Counted from the first letter of the stretch, positions 13,426-21,736 are shown. The stretch: DNA of 32,528 nt from Desulfomicrobium sp. (GCA_024709365.1 JANJWV010000203.1:1-32528); one strand, 5' to 3'. Program-made: numbers and translations. The notes: generated from the letters alone by a model not told the origin.

Positions 13426-14037
13426 TCAGTTCCCCACCGCAGCGTGCACGTCGGCGATGATTTGTCCCGAGAGCGTGCGCATGACCCGGCTCATGGCTTC
13501 GACCACCGAGCCGGGATTTTTTTTGGCGCTGGGCTCGGACCCGCGGGAGGTGCGCTGGAACAGGACCATGTCGGGCGCGGCCGCTGCCCGCAGGTCCAGC
13601 AGGGTGACGGTCAGTTCGGCCGTGGCCAGCCAGCGGTCCTGGCCGTCCACTTCCAGCCACTCCTCGACCATGCCCTCGACGCGGTGGGTGGCCGGGAGAG
13701 TCGAACCAGGCCCGGACACGGCCAGGAACAGGCCGCTGGCCAGCATGTCGCGGCGCAGGTAGTCCGTGGCCAGGATCTGGGGTGCACTGCGCCACTGGTG
13801 GTAATGGTATTCCTGCCGGCCGAAGGACAGGTCGCGGTAGACGATCTTGGCCGTGTTGTACTCCGGGGCCACGCCGAAGCGGCTCACGCTGACGACGGCC
13901 TGCGCCCGTTCCCCGGATACCGCCGGGGGATCGTACTCCAGGGTGTAGTAGCGGGTGTCGGGCGCCGCGGTGCGGGCGGCGCCGCAGCCCGTCAGGGCCA
14001 GGGCGAGGACGGCGAGGGCGATGCGGAGGATGTGCAT
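13426..14037 (-). CDS. ABC-type transport auxiliary lipoprotein (PqiC/DUF330-like) of the Mla operon
   Basis: The 203-residue protein starts with a lipoprotein signal: MHILRIALAVLALALTGC, with lipobox LTGC and lipid on Cys18. The ABC_trans_aux domain follows, with DTRYYTLEYDPP, VVSVSRFGVAPEYNTAKIVYR and a DYLRRDMLASGLF segment. In MCE-type lipid transport systems this lipoprotein sits at the outer membrane and works with the MlaD-like ring. It is the last gene of the mlaE-mlaF-mlaD operon (7-base gap after mlaD). AGTAGGA precedes the ATG. Confidence 0.87.
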   Translation of the reverse strand: MHILRIALAVLALALTGCGAARTAAPDTRYYTLEYDPPAVSGERAQAVVSVSRFGVAPEYNTAKIVYRDLSFGRQEYHYHQWRSAPQILATDYLRRDMLASGLFLAVSGPGSTLPATHRVEGMVEEWLEVDGQDRWLATAELTVTLLDLRAAAAPDMVLFQRTSRGSEPSAKKNPGSVVEAMSRVMRTLSGQIIADVHAAVGN

Positions 14038-14044
14038 GTCGGTC

Positions 14045-15055
14045 CTACTCCTCGGTTATGCGGGGGGCTTTGGGTTCTCCGAACAGGAGCTGGGCGGGCT
14101 GGTCCTTGACGCTCGTGATGAGGGCGTTCAGGTTGCCCGAGGTCTGCTCCAGGTTCTCGGCCGTGGCTGACAGGCGGTCTTCGAGGTCGCGGATGGTGGC
14201 CTGCATCTGCAGCATGGTCGCCTGGCTCTGGGCCATGAAGGCGTCGGTCTTGAGGGCCGCCCCGGCCAGGGCGCCCATGGTCGTGTCGACGTGGGGCCGG
14301 TTGGCGTCGATCATGGACTGGAACTGCGCCAGCACGGCGTCCATGCGCGTCAGTTCCTCGGCGGCCTTGTCCATGAGCCTGCGCGAGGCCTCCATGCTCC
14401 CGTCCACGTTCCTGGCCAGGGACTGCAGGCGCTCCGGGCTGGCGGCGGCGTTGACGCTGGCCAGCAGGGTGCGAATGTCCGCGGAGATGTCGCCGATGCG
14501 GGCCTGGGCCACGGCGTTGTCCAGGGAGGTGAAGGCGTTCTTGGCCTGGTCGGCGATCCCCCTGAAGTCGATGGCCTTGATCTAGGCGGCGATGTCGTGG
14601 ATCTCGCGGAAAAGCTTGCGGATGTCCGAGGGCTTGGAGGCGATGACCGGGTACTCCGGCGTGAAGTCCAGGGCCGGCGTCGGGCCGTCCAGGGGCGTGC
14701 GCTTGTCGATCTCCACGAACATGGCGCCGGTGATGCCGACGTTGGAGATGGCCGCGACGCTGTCGGCGAAGCGCATTTCGTCGTCCGCATGCTCGTCGTC
14801 CACCAGGATGACGACCTCGATGAGGTGGTAGTCCGGGGCGATGCGGATGGCCTGGACGCGGCCCACGGGCACGCCGCGGTACTTGACTGGCGAGTCGACG
14901 TTCAGGCCCTGCACGGACTCGTCAAAGTAGGTTACGTACAGTTCGCCCTTGCGCAGGAAGGAGGTCATGCCGAGCCAGATGATGGCCAGGGTGGCCAGGC
15001 CGAGCCCTGCGGTCATGAATAGGCCCACGGAAAAATTGACGCGAGCGGAAGCCAT
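14045..15055 (-). pseudogene. mlaD: MlaD-like MCE domain protein interrupted by one in-frame TAG
   Basis: Two track ORFs (14582..15055 and 14045..14512) are one reading frame of 336 codons broken by a single TAG at 14582-14584 (codon 158). The N-terminal part has an uncleaved membrane anchor (VGLFMTAGLGLATLAIIWLGM) and the MCE domain with VKYRGVPVGRVQAI. The frame resumes after the stop with IKAIDFRGIADQAKNAF and continues as a long amphipathic helix, which normally forms the tunnel across the periplasm. Neighbouring residues suggest CAG or another one-base precursor. The downstream half has no Shine-Dalgarno. It is either a genuine nonsense mutation, a sequencing error or a read-through case. 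mlaF overlaps it by one base (TAATG). Confidence 0.85.
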
Positions 15056-15813
15056 TATCCCTCCATCCCGGGCTGTCGGTTGAAGAACTGGCGCACGAAG
15101 GGGTGTGCGCTCCTGTCCCTGAGTTCATGCGGGTCGCCTTCGGCGATGATGGATTTCGACGCCGCGTCGAGCATGACCACCCGCGAGGCGATGGTCAGGA
15201 TGGACGACAGCTCGTGGGTCACGACGACGAAGGTCGTGCCCAGGGTTCGGTTCAGGCGCAGGATCAGGGCGTCGAGCCCGGCCGAGCTGATGGGGTCAAG
15301 GCCCGCCGAGGGTTCGTCCAGGAAAAGGATTTCGGGGTTCAGGGCCAGGGCGCGGGCGATGGCGGCCCGCTTCCTCATGCCGCCCGAGAGCTCCTCGGGC
15401 AGATGGTGCTCGAAACCCTCCAGCCCGACCTGGCGCAGCTTGAGGCGGACCAGGTCGTCCACGGCGCGGCCGCGCAGGCCCGAGTACTCGGTGATGGGCA
15501 GGGCCACGTTTTCGCCCAGGTTCATGGAGGAGAAGAGCGCCCCCCCCTGGAACATGACGCCGATGCGGGCCAGGATGCGCCTGTATGCCCCGTCGTCGTC
15601 CGGGTCCATGTCCATGCCGGCGACGGTTATGCGTCCGGCCATGGGTTTGTACAGCCCGACCATGTGCTTGAGCAGGGTCGACTTGCCGCAGCCGCTGCCG
15701 CCGAGGATGACGAAGACCTCGCCGGCGTGGATGTCGAAATTCAGGTCCCGCATGACGACATGGTCGCCGAAGCCCATGGTCAGGCCGCGTACGGTGATGA
15801 CGGGCGCGCTCAT
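15055..15813 (-). CDS. mlaF: MlaF-like ABC transporter ATP-binding protein
   Basis: The 252-residue cytoplasmic ATPase has Walker A GGSGCGKST (near residue 37-45), Q-loop VMFQGGALF, signature LSGGMRKRAAIARAL, Walker B ILFLDEPSAGLDP and switch His in VVTHEL. LSGGM(R/K)KR and EPSAGLDPI are characteristic of the Mla/Mkl subfamily, which powers phospholipid movement between inner and outer membranes. Its start overlaps the mlaE stop by four bases (ATGA), and its stop overlaps mlaD (TAATG), so the three are translationally coupled. Confidence 0.93.
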   Translation of the reverse strand: MSAPVITVRGLTMGFGDHVVMRDLNFDIHAGEVFVILGGSGCGKSTLLKHMVGLYKPMAGRITVAGMDMDPDDDGAYRRILARIGVMFQGGALFSSMNLGENVALPITEYSGLRGRAVDDLVRLKLRQVGLEGFEHHLPEELSGGMRKRAAIARALALNPEILFLDEPSAGLDPISSAGLDALILRLNRTLGTTFVVVTHELSSILTIASRVVMLDAASKSIIAEGDPHELRDRSAHPFVRQFFNRQPGMEG

Positions 15814-16934
15814 GGCCGCCAGTACCTCAGGATCACGGCCAGGACGGAGTCCGTCAGGATGACCAGGAAGATGCTCGTGACCACGGCGGATGTGGTTGCC
15901 TGGCCGACGCTGGCCGCCCCGCCGCGCACGCGGTAGCCCTTGAAGCAGCCCACCGTGGAGATGAGCAGGGCGAAGACGGCGCTCTTGAAGATGCCCCAGT
16001 TGATGTCGAAGATGGACAGGGTGCTCATGGTCTGGGCCATGTATGCGTTCAGGGTCAGGTTCAGGGTGCCCACGCCGATGACAAGCCCGCCTGCGATGGC
16101 GAAGAGGTTGGAGAAGACGGTCAGCAGCGGCACGACCAGGACCGAGGCGATGACCTTGGGGGCCACGAGGAACATGGCCGGCTTGAAGCCCATGGTGATC
16201 AGGGCGTCCACTTCCTCGGACACCTTCATGGTCCCGATTTCGGCGGCGAAGGCCGAACCCGAGCGCCCGGCCACGATGATGGCCGTCATGATGGGGCCGA
16301 GCTCCCGGACCATGGCCAGGGCCACCAGGGAAGCCACGTAGATGTTGGCCCCGAACTGCTGCAGCTGGACCGCGGACATGAAGGCCATGATCAGCCCCAG
16401 CAGAAAGCTGATGAGCCCGACGATGGGCAGGGCGTCCACCCCGACGCGCTGCATGTAGGAGATCGTGTCCCCGAGGCGCAGCCGTCCGGGCCGGACCAGG
16501 AGGGAGGCCAGGGTCGTGGTCGTCTCGCCGACGAAGGAGACGTGGCTCGCGGCCTGGTCGACGACATGCATGGTCTTTTCGCCGAAGCGCGTCAGGATAT
16601 CCGGCCTGGCGCGGCGGATGGGGCCCGGTTCGGGCGGGGAATCCAGGCGCAGGAAATCAAGGAGTTCGCGCACGTGGTCCGGGGTGCGTTCCATTTCGAG
16701 TTTCCCGCCGGACGCCTCGGCCATGCGCCTGAGCTCCATGATGACCAGGGCGCCGCAGTCGTCCATGCGCGTCACGCCGCCGAGATCGGCGCGAATGCGC
16801 TTCGGCAGCGGACGGGGGACGAGCGCGAGCCGGTCCAGGATTCCCGGGACGGACTGCAGGTTCAGCGCGCCCCGCAGCGTCAGGGACAGGGCGTCGGACC
16901 CGATGGAGATGTCGAGATCGGCGGTGTTATTCAT
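15810..16934 (-). CDS. mlaE: MlaE-like permease with N-terminal STAS domain
   Basis: The 374-residue protein has an N-terminal STAS-like domain of about 95 residues (IRADLGGVTRMDDCGALVIMELRRMAE), then an MlaE permease domain with about five membrane segments. The hallmark is MVRELGPIMTAIIVAGRSGSAFAAEIGTMKVSEEVDALITMG, and the end reads SVLAVILRYWRP. In E. coli the STAS protein (MlaB) is separate; the fused form is common in other Proteobacteria. It heads the mla operon and is divergent from the secreted-protein gene at 17133. No strong ribosome-binding site is visible before the ATG. Together with mlaF, mlaD and the PqiC-like lipoprotein it should form an inner-membrane MCE lipid transporter. 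Confidence 0.93.
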   Translation of the reverse strand: MNNTADLDISIGSDALSLTLRGALNLQSVPGILDRLALVPRPLPKRIRADLGGVTRMDDCGALVIMELRRMAEASGGKLEMERTPDHVRELLDFLRLDSPPEPGPIRRARPDILTRFGEKTMHVVDQAASHVSFVGETTTTLASLLVRPGRLRLGDTISYMQRVGVDALPIVGLISFLLGLIMAFMSAVQLQQFGANIYVASLVALAMVRELGPIMTAIIVAGRSGSAFAAEIGTMKVSEEVDALITMGFKPAMFLVAPKVIASVLVVPLLTVFSNLFAIAGGLVIGVGTLNLTLNAYMAQTMSTLSIFDINWGIFKSAVFALLISTVGCFKGYRVRGGAASVGQATTSAVVTSIFLVILTDSVLAVILRYWRP

Positions 16935-17017
16935 GGTGCGGTCGAATTGCTCGATATTCGGACCTCATAGCCGAGGGCGGACAGGCCGTCTACTCTGCGG
17001 GAACGGCGCCCGGAGTC

Positions 17018-17045
17018 TTGTGACGGGATTCTCGATCTTGATACT
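17018..17045 (+). promoter_or_regulatory. Possible promoter for the secreted-protein gene
   Basis: TTGTGA (17018-17023) and GATACT (17040-17045) are spaced by 16 bases in the divergent spacer 16935-17132, about 90 bases before the plus-strand gene. This is a weak match to a sigma-70 promoter. Confidence 0.3.
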
Positions 17046-17132
17046 GCGACCGGGGTGTGACAAAGGGGCTTGAAAAGGCCGTGGCGCCGTTCACCCTGCC
17101 GCGGTTCCCCACCATGTAACCGGAAGTTTTTC

Positions 17133-18281
17133 ATGACCCTTCGCCTTCTTTGCCTTCTGGCCGCCCTGGTTCTCGGGTTCGCGGCCCCTGTCCGTGCCGA
17201 GTCCCTCAAGCCTGTCCCGGAGTCCCTGTACCCCGAACTCGAATATCTCCTGACCGTCCCGCAGGGGTCGGCAGACCTCGCCCCCGACAAGCTGAACGCG
17301 ATCGTGTCGTTTGTGGCCGCCACCCCGCAGGGCGTGAGCATGGCCATGCGGGACCGCGACAAGGCCGCGGGCGCCTTCCACTCCTTCTCCCTGCGCGGGA
17401 ACCTGGCCCGTGTCGTGGACTACGCCTACAACCCGGACATCCCGGTCTACGTGACCATGCCGTCCTCAGTGCGGGATCAGGAATGGCTCGACCCGGCCAC
17501 CCGCGACGCCCTGAAGGGCCTGGCGCGGGCCGTGGAGCAGGGCGGTTCCTTCCAGCTGCGCGGGCGCGAGCGCGAGATCATCACGCCCGACGCCAACACG
17601 GGCGGCTACTACGCCTACAGGCAGGACCGGGCCATGGCCGTCTTTCCCGGCCCGACGGGGCCGGTTCTCGTCTCCGTGGCCTGCCAGAACGAGCCTTCGG
17701 ACATCGGCCGCAAGGGATTGGTGGTGGGGCCCGACTCCGACTGGAACTACCTCTACTCGGCCGAGACCGGACTGACCAAGACGGGCCTGGGCTGGGTCGA
17801 TTCCTACATGTACCAGGCCTACTCGGTCCTCGTGCTCGTCTCCGACACCGAAGCCGGCGTCGTGCGCGTGGGCTCCTTCAAGTGGCTGAACGCGGGCTGG
17901 GCCAAGGTCAACATGGTCAAGCAGATGCACATCGTCAACGGCATCAAGCGCTTCGCCGCGGACTTCAAGGCCGTCCTCGAATCCCCCCGCCTGCCGCAGG
18001 CCGGGGAGTTGGCCGCCATGTACAGGGATCTGCAGGGGAACAGCCCCGAGAGCCTGCGCGCCCAGGTCGCGCCCTATCTCGACGCCATCGCCGCCGGCGA
18101 GTCGTCCTCGTCCCTGGCGGGCCCCTTCAAGAAGCTGCTGACCTCGGGCGAGTACCTGCGGGACATGAGCCGCGAGGAGATGGTCAAGATCGTGCTCAAG
18201 GAATTCCTCAAACAGCGCCTCGGCCGGCAGACCCTGATCCAGGTCGCCCGGGCCGGGGCGTCCGGGACGGCGCACCCCTGA
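17133..18281 (+). CDS. Secreted protein of unknown function with signal peptide
   Basis: The 382-residue protein begins with a clear Sec signal, MTLRLLCLLAALVLGFAAPVRAE, with cleavage likely after VRA, so the mature protein should be periplasmic. I do not recognise a named domain. The body has VYVTMPSSVRDQEWLDPATRDAL, YYAYRQDRAMAVFPGPTGPVLVSVACQNEPSDIGRKGLVVGPDSDWNYLYS and a helical C-terminus. It contains one cysteine in the mature chain. I chose the ATG at 17133 because the signal peptide starts there; GGAAG is six bases upstream. The longer 562-residue ORF in another frame is a shadow for most of its length. It is divergent from the mla operon, which hints at but does not prove an envelope role. 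Confidence 0.8.
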   Translation: MTLRLLCLLAALVLGFAAPVRAESLKPVPESLYPELEYLLTVPQGSADLAPDKLNAIVSFVAATPQGVSMAMRDRDKAAGAFHSFSLRGNLARVVDYAYNPDIPVYVTMPSSVRDQEWLDPATRDALKGLARAVEQGGSFQLRGREREIITPDANTGGYYAYRQDRAMAVFPGPTGPVLVSVACQNEPSDIGRKGLVVGPDSDWNYLYSAETGLTKTGLGWVDSYMYQAYSVLVLVSDTEAGVVRVGSFKWLNAGWAKVNMVKQMHIVNGIKRFAADFKAVLESPRLPQAGELAAMYRDLQGNSPESLRAQVAPYLDAIAAGESSSSLAGPFKKLLTSGEYLRDMSREEMVKIVLKEFLKQRLGRQTLIQVARAGASGTAHP

Positions 18282-18400
18282 CAGGCGGGCCGTCCCGACA
18301 ACAACGCCCAGACGCGCCGGAGTCCCATGTTCCGTCTCACATGCCCCGCGTCCCTTCTTCGGCACCTTCGCGGCCTGCCGGCCGTGACGGGGAACCGCCC

Positions 18401-18838
18401 ATGACCCGGCCGGGCGACGAGGCGCGTCAGCGCGCCCGCGGCATCCGTGACGAGGCCCTTTCCCGGCTGGCCCAGCGGGACCGCGACTCCATCGACCACC
18501 TGCGGGCCGAACTGGCCGAAATGAAGGCCATGCTGCGCGAGCAGGGCGAGCGGCTGGCCACCCTGACGGCCCTGGTCTCCTCCCTTCCCGTCACGGAAGC
18601 ACGGCCCGAAGACGCGCCCCCCGCATCCAACCCCCGACCCTTGTCCGGCGCCAAGCGCGCCGCCCTCGAACGCATCCGCGACCTGCGCCGCCAGGACCTG
18701 TCTTTCGCCCGCATCTGCGAAATCTTCCAGGAAGAGGACATCCCGACACTGTCGGGGGACGGGCAGTGGTCCAAGGGCACCCTGTGGAACCTCTGGCGCA
18801 ACCACTCCCGCCAGCTCGGCCCGGACGGCAGGGACTGA
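18401..18838 (+). CDS. Small coiled-coil plus HTH (recombinase-C-terminal-like) protein
   Basis: The 145-residue protein has a helical, charged N-terminal half (DRDSIDHLRAELAEMKAMLREQGERLATLTALVS, a probable coiled coil). Its C-terminal stretch reads ALERIRDLRRQDLSFARICEIFQEEDIPTLSGDGQWSKGTLWNLWRNH. The latter resembles the HTH-like segment of large serine recombinases (S-R-IA--LN--GIPT--G--W---TV--IL), but no catalytic resolvase domain is present. A DNA-binding role is inferred only. It lies in the tail of the 562-residue track ORF. I chose the ATG at 18401, with GGGGAA six bases upstream; an upstream in-frame ATG near 18341 is possible. It follows the secreted-protein gene by about 120 bases. 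Confidence 0.6.
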   Translation: MTRPGDEARQRARGIRDEALSRLAQRDRDSIDHLRAELAEMKAMLREQGERLATLTALVSSLPVTEARPEDAPPASNPRPLSGAKRAALERIRDLRRQDLSFARICEIFQEEDIPTLSGDGQWSKGTLWNLWRNHSRQLGPDGRD

Positions 18839-18922
18839 TTTCCGGCTGCGTCGCGTCTGGCGCAGCGTCCGATTCGCATGTTTTGACCGGCATCGGCCCC
18901 GATCCGTTCCCGCAGCGCAAAG

Positions 18923-18940
18923 GGTCTGGATAACCAGACC
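18923..18940. promoter_or_regulatory. Perfect inverted repeat GGTCTGG-ATAA-CCAGACC
   Basis: A 7-bp perfect stem with a 4-base spacer lies in the 237-bp gap before the amidoligase gene. There is no T-run after it on the plus strand, so it is more likely an operator or leader hairpin than a terminator. The core CTGG-ATAA-CCAG resembles dimeric regulator sites. Confidence 0.45.
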
Positions 18941-19019
18941 GATTCGTGGGATACGATGGCTGCGGACACCGTGCGCCAGGACAACGTCCCGGCCCTGAGT
19001 CGGGCGATTTTCCGCATGA

Positions 19020-19040
19020 GGACGCGCGACAGGCGCGTCC
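19020..19040 (+). other. Leader hairpin GGACGCG-N7-CGCGTCC before the amidoligase gene
   Basis: A 7-bp GC-rich perfect stem ends 35 bases before the amidoligase start codon. It could be a weak terminator for upstream transcription or a regulatory leader structure. No poly-T tract follows. Confidence 0.4.
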
Positions 19041-19075
19041 GTTGTATCGCGAGAGATTGATGGCGAGAGGCATCC

Positions 19076-20065
19076 ATGAAACAGTTTGAAGGGTCTTTCC
19101 GCATGCCGCCGCAGCTCGGAACCGGCGATGGCCGGCCCCGACGCGTGGGGTTCGAGCTGGAGTTTTCCGGCATTTTTCTGGATGACGCCGTCGCCGCCCT
19201 GGAGAAATCCATGGGCGGGCACGTCGCGTCGAGGACCGCGGCGGAGGTGCGTTTCCAGTCCGAGCGGCTCGGCATGTTCCATGTCGAGCTGGACTGGTCT
19301 TTCCTCAAGATCAAGGCGGCCCAGGGCGGCGATGCAGGCGGAGGCGGCGAGTGGCTGGAGCTCCTGAGCCATGCCGCGGCCCTGTTCGTGCCGGTCGAAG
19401 TGGTCTGCCCGCCGGTCCCCCTCGCGGATATGGCCAAGCTGGAGCCCCTGCTGGACGTATTGCGGGAGGCCGGCGCCGTCGGCACCGAGGAATCCCTCCT
19501 GGCGGCCTACGGGCTGCACATCAACGTCGAGATGCCGCAGCTGGACGCCCCGACGCTGTATGCCTACCTGAAAGCCTTCTCCCTGCTGCAGTGGTGGCTG
19601 GTCGAGGCCCACGACGTGGATATCGCGCGGCGGGTCAGCCCCTACGTCGACCTCTACCCCGAAGCGTACATGCGCCTGCTGTGCGCGGACCCCGAGCCGG
19701 GCATGGACAGGATTTTCGAGGATTACCTCGAGCACAACCCCAGCCGCAACCGCGCCCTGGACATGCTGCCCCTGCTGGCGCACATCGATGAAGAGCGCGT
19801 GCGCCGGACCGTCAGCGACATGAAGGTCCGGGCCCGCCCGGCCCTTCATTACCGCCTGCCGGACTGCCTCATCGACCGCCCCGACTGGTCCCTGGCCGAT
19901 GCCTGGAACATCTGGTGCGTCGTGGAGCGCCTGGCCGGCAGCGCGGACGACCTCCGCGCGCTGTCCGATGCCTTCCTGGCCGCCGAAAGACCCATCCTGG
20001 GCGTGAGCCGCGGCGACTGGGTCGAGTTCGTTGACCGATGGCTGGCAGACCGCGCGTTGGCGTGA
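19076..20065 (+). CDS. Amidoligase-family (COOH-NH2 ligase) enzyme
   Basis: The 329-residue protein has the motifs of the amidoligase superfamily (glutamine-synthetase-like fold): VGFELEFSG (residues 24-32), VELDWSFLK (70-78), YGLHINVEMPQL (145-156) and, near residue 262, LHYRLPDCLID. These supply the acidic metal ligands, the His/Asn of the second metal motif and the arginine for the carboxylate. Such enzymes use ATP to join a carboxylate to an amine, often glutamate or a peptide; the substrate is unknown. The start codon is preceded by GGCGAGAGGC. The GATase gene overlaps its 3' end by 28 bases, and such pairing is a known theme for this superfamily. Three hydrophobic Trp/Leu stretches are buried-core-like, not membrane segments. 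Confidence 0.8.
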   Translation: MKQFEGSFRMPPQLGTGDGRPRRVGFELEFSGIFLDDAVAALEKSMGGHVASRTAAEVRFQSERLGMFHVELDWSFLKIKAAQGGDAGGGGEWLELLSHAAALFVPVEVVCPPVPLADMAKLEPLLDVLREAGAVGTEESLLAAYGLHINVEMPQLDAPTLYAYLKAFSLLQWWLVEAHDVDIARRVSPYVDLYPEAYMRLLCADPEPGMDRIFEDYLEHNPSRNRALDMLPLLAHIDEERVRRTVSDMKVRARPALHYRLPDCLIDRPDWSLADAWNIWCVVERLAGSADDLRALSDAFLAAERPILGVSRGDWVEFVDRWLADRALA

Positions 20066-20709
20066 CCGGCAACGGCCGGCTGTGGTCGCCGGCCTGGTGG
20101 TGCACCCGGCTGGCCCTGTGGCTGGCCGGGGCCGAACCCGTGCGCCTGAGCGTGCGCCACAGGGCCAGCGTGCGCAGCATGGACGCGCTCGTCATCGGCG
20201 GCGGCAACGACATCAGCCCCGAGCATTTCGGCGGCGACCTTTCGGACAAGGTCAAGTCCGACCCCAAGCGCGACCTGCTGGAGATCGAGTGCATCCGCTG
20301 GGCCCTGTCCCACGGGGTGCCGCTCCTGGGCATCTGCCGCGGGGCGCAGCTCATCAACGTGGTCCTCGGCGGCACGCTGCACCAGGACATCCGGCACCTG
20401 CGCAAGCGCACCTCCAACCGTCCCGGGCTCCTGCCGACCAAGCGGGTGCGCCTCGACCCCGATTCCCTGGTGGCCGGCGTCTGCGGCGCAGGCGCGCTCA
20501 GGGTCAACAGCCTGCACCATCAGGCCGTGCGCAGGCCCGGCACGGGGCTGGCCGTGGTGGGGTGGGACCGCGACGAGATCGTGCAGGCGGTGGAGTGCGC
20601 CGGCGAGCGTCCGGTCATCGGCGTGCAGTGGCACCCGGAGTACCTGCTGTACCTCCCGTCGCAGTTCGCGCTCTTCCGCTGGCTGGTGCGCAACGCAAAA
20701 AAGGCATGA
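20038..20709 (+). CDS. Class I glutamine amidotransferase-like protein (gamma-glutamyl hydrolase, PuuD-like, C26)
   Basis: The 223-residue cytoplasmic protein has a nucleophile elbow GICRGAQ (Cys100), VNSLHHQAV (157-164) and WHPEY, giving the complete triad Cys100, His199, Glu201. MDALVIGGGNDISPEHFGG near residue 48 is typical of peptidase C26/PuuD, which hydrolyses gamma-glutamyl amide bonds. The start lies inside the amidoligase gene, so the two are cotranscribed and probably act on the same product, one making and one cutting or transferring. The last codons and stop lie in the stem of the shared terminator. Confidence 0.88.
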   Translation: MAGRPRVGVTGNGRLWSPAWWCTRLALWLAGAEPVRLSVRHRASVRSMDALVIGGGNDISPEHFGGDLSDKVKSDPKRDLLEIECIRWALSHGVPLLGICRGAQLINVVLGGTLHQDIRHLRKRTSNRPGLLPTKRVRLDPDSLVAGVCGAGALRVNSLHHQAVRRPGTGLAVVGWDRDEIVQAVECAGERPVIGVQWHPEYLLYLPSQFALFRWLVRNAKKA

Positions 20710-20734
20710 CTCCCTGACCGGGAATCATGCCTTT
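20700..20734. terminator. Bidirectional terminator between convergent genes
   Basis: AAAGGCATGA-c-TCCC-tgacc-GGGA-a-TCATGCCTTT forms a long stem. On the minus strand it is followed by TTTTTT, so it should efficiently end the membrane-protein gene transcript. The plus-strand side has a short CTTTG tail for the GATase transcript. The GATase stop codon sits in the stem. Confidence 0.85.
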
Positions 20735-20770
20735 GCTGTCCGTGCGGCGCGGGTCCGCTCTTCTTTCCGG

Positions 20771-21736
20771 CTACATGACCAGGTGCAGGACCCGGGGCAT
20801 GAAGGTCGGCACGTCCCAGCCGGGCACGTAGCGGTTCAGGGTCTCGATGACGGCGACGGCCAGCAGGCCCGCGTGCAGCATGGTGGCCAGCGCGATGACG
20901 ATCATGCTGCCCTTGAGGCGCATGGGGTTCTCGCTGACGCAGACCAGGAGGGACAGGGCCATGGCCAGGACCAGGCAGGCCGCCGAAGCCGCTCCGGCGT
21001 AGAAGATCTGGGGCAGGTGCAGGTTGAAGACGCCCTTCAGGCTCAGGTACATCCAGACCGTGATCATCAGGGTGACCACCCCCAGGGCGATGTGCCACTT
21101 GCACAGGAAGGGCGGGGCGAAGCGGTAGTAGTCGCGGCCCCAGTCGTCGGCGTTGCGGCGCAGCAGCAGGTAGACGAGTCCTCCGGCGGCGGTCAGGCAC
21201 AGGGCCATGGGCAGCCACAGGGCCGCCAGGGGCCACCAGGACGAGCCCCAAGGGGGAAGAAAGGCCGGGTCGTCCAGGGGCAGGCCCCGGAAGTACAGCA
21301 GGGTCAGCAGGACGAGGCCCCAGTATCCGCATTTGACGGCCACGTTGCCGATGCAGCCGAGCAGGACGTGCACGGCCCGGCGTTCCTTGGCCGTCTTCCA
21401 GCCCAGGTCGTAGGCCACCAGGGCCAAGGTTCCGAAAAAGGGCAGGGCCAGGGTCACGGCCAGAAGCATCCGGTTGGCCAGGGCGAATTCGGATTGCCAG
21501 AAGGGGCGGCCCATGAGCAGGGCCCAGCCGGCTAGGATCGCGACCCAGAAAAGGGCGTGGCCGCGCACGCCGAGCCGCGAAATCTGACGGGCCGCGCGGG
21601 CCGGGAAGGGTTTGCCGGAAACCAGGCCGATCAGTTCGCTGACCAGGGAGATGGCCGGCGCCCCCCAGAACAGGGCCGCCAGCAGGAGCAGAAAGGGGAG
21701 CAGGGCGAACGCCCACTGGGGTACGGAAAGCGCCAT
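20771..21736 (-). CDS. Polytopic inner-membrane protein, unknown function
   Basis: The 321-residue protein is mostly hydrophobic with about eight predicted membrane segments, for example ALLPFLLLLAALFWGAPAISLVSELIGLVSG, GHALFWVAILAGWALLMG and SAACLVLAMALSLLVCVSENPMRL. Short charged loops follow, with KTAKERRAVH and RRNADDWGRDYYRF. I do not recognise the family; similar single proteins are seen in sulfate reducers. GAGG lies five bases before the ATG. It is transcribed alone, convergent with the GATase gene and divergent from the TPR gene at 21904. Confidence 0.75.
   Translation of the reverse strand: MALSVPQWAFALLPFLLLLAALFWGAPAISLVSELIGLVSGKPFPARAARQISRLGVRGHALFWVAILAGWALLMGRPFWQSEFALANRMLLAVTLALPFFGTLALVAYDLGWKTAKERRAVHVLLGCIGNVAVKCGYWGLVLLTLLYFRGLPLDDPAFLPPWGSSWWPLAALWLPMALCLTAAGGLVYLLLRRNADDWGRDYYRFAPPFLCKWHIALGVVTLMITVWMYLSLKGVFNLHLPQIFYAGAASAACLVLAMALSLLVCVSENPMRLKGSMIVIALATMLHAGLLAVAVIETLNRYVPGWDVPTFMPRVLHLVM

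Noticed and set aside
14045-14512. Independent 155-residue gene for the second half of MlaD
   Set aside because: The proposed start is an internal GTG without a ribosome-binding site, and the frame is continuous with the first half apart from one TAG.
14582-14584. Pyrrolysine as the meaning of the mlaD TAG
   Set aside because: Several genes in the window end in TAG, and no pyl genes are visible; kept only as a remote option to test.
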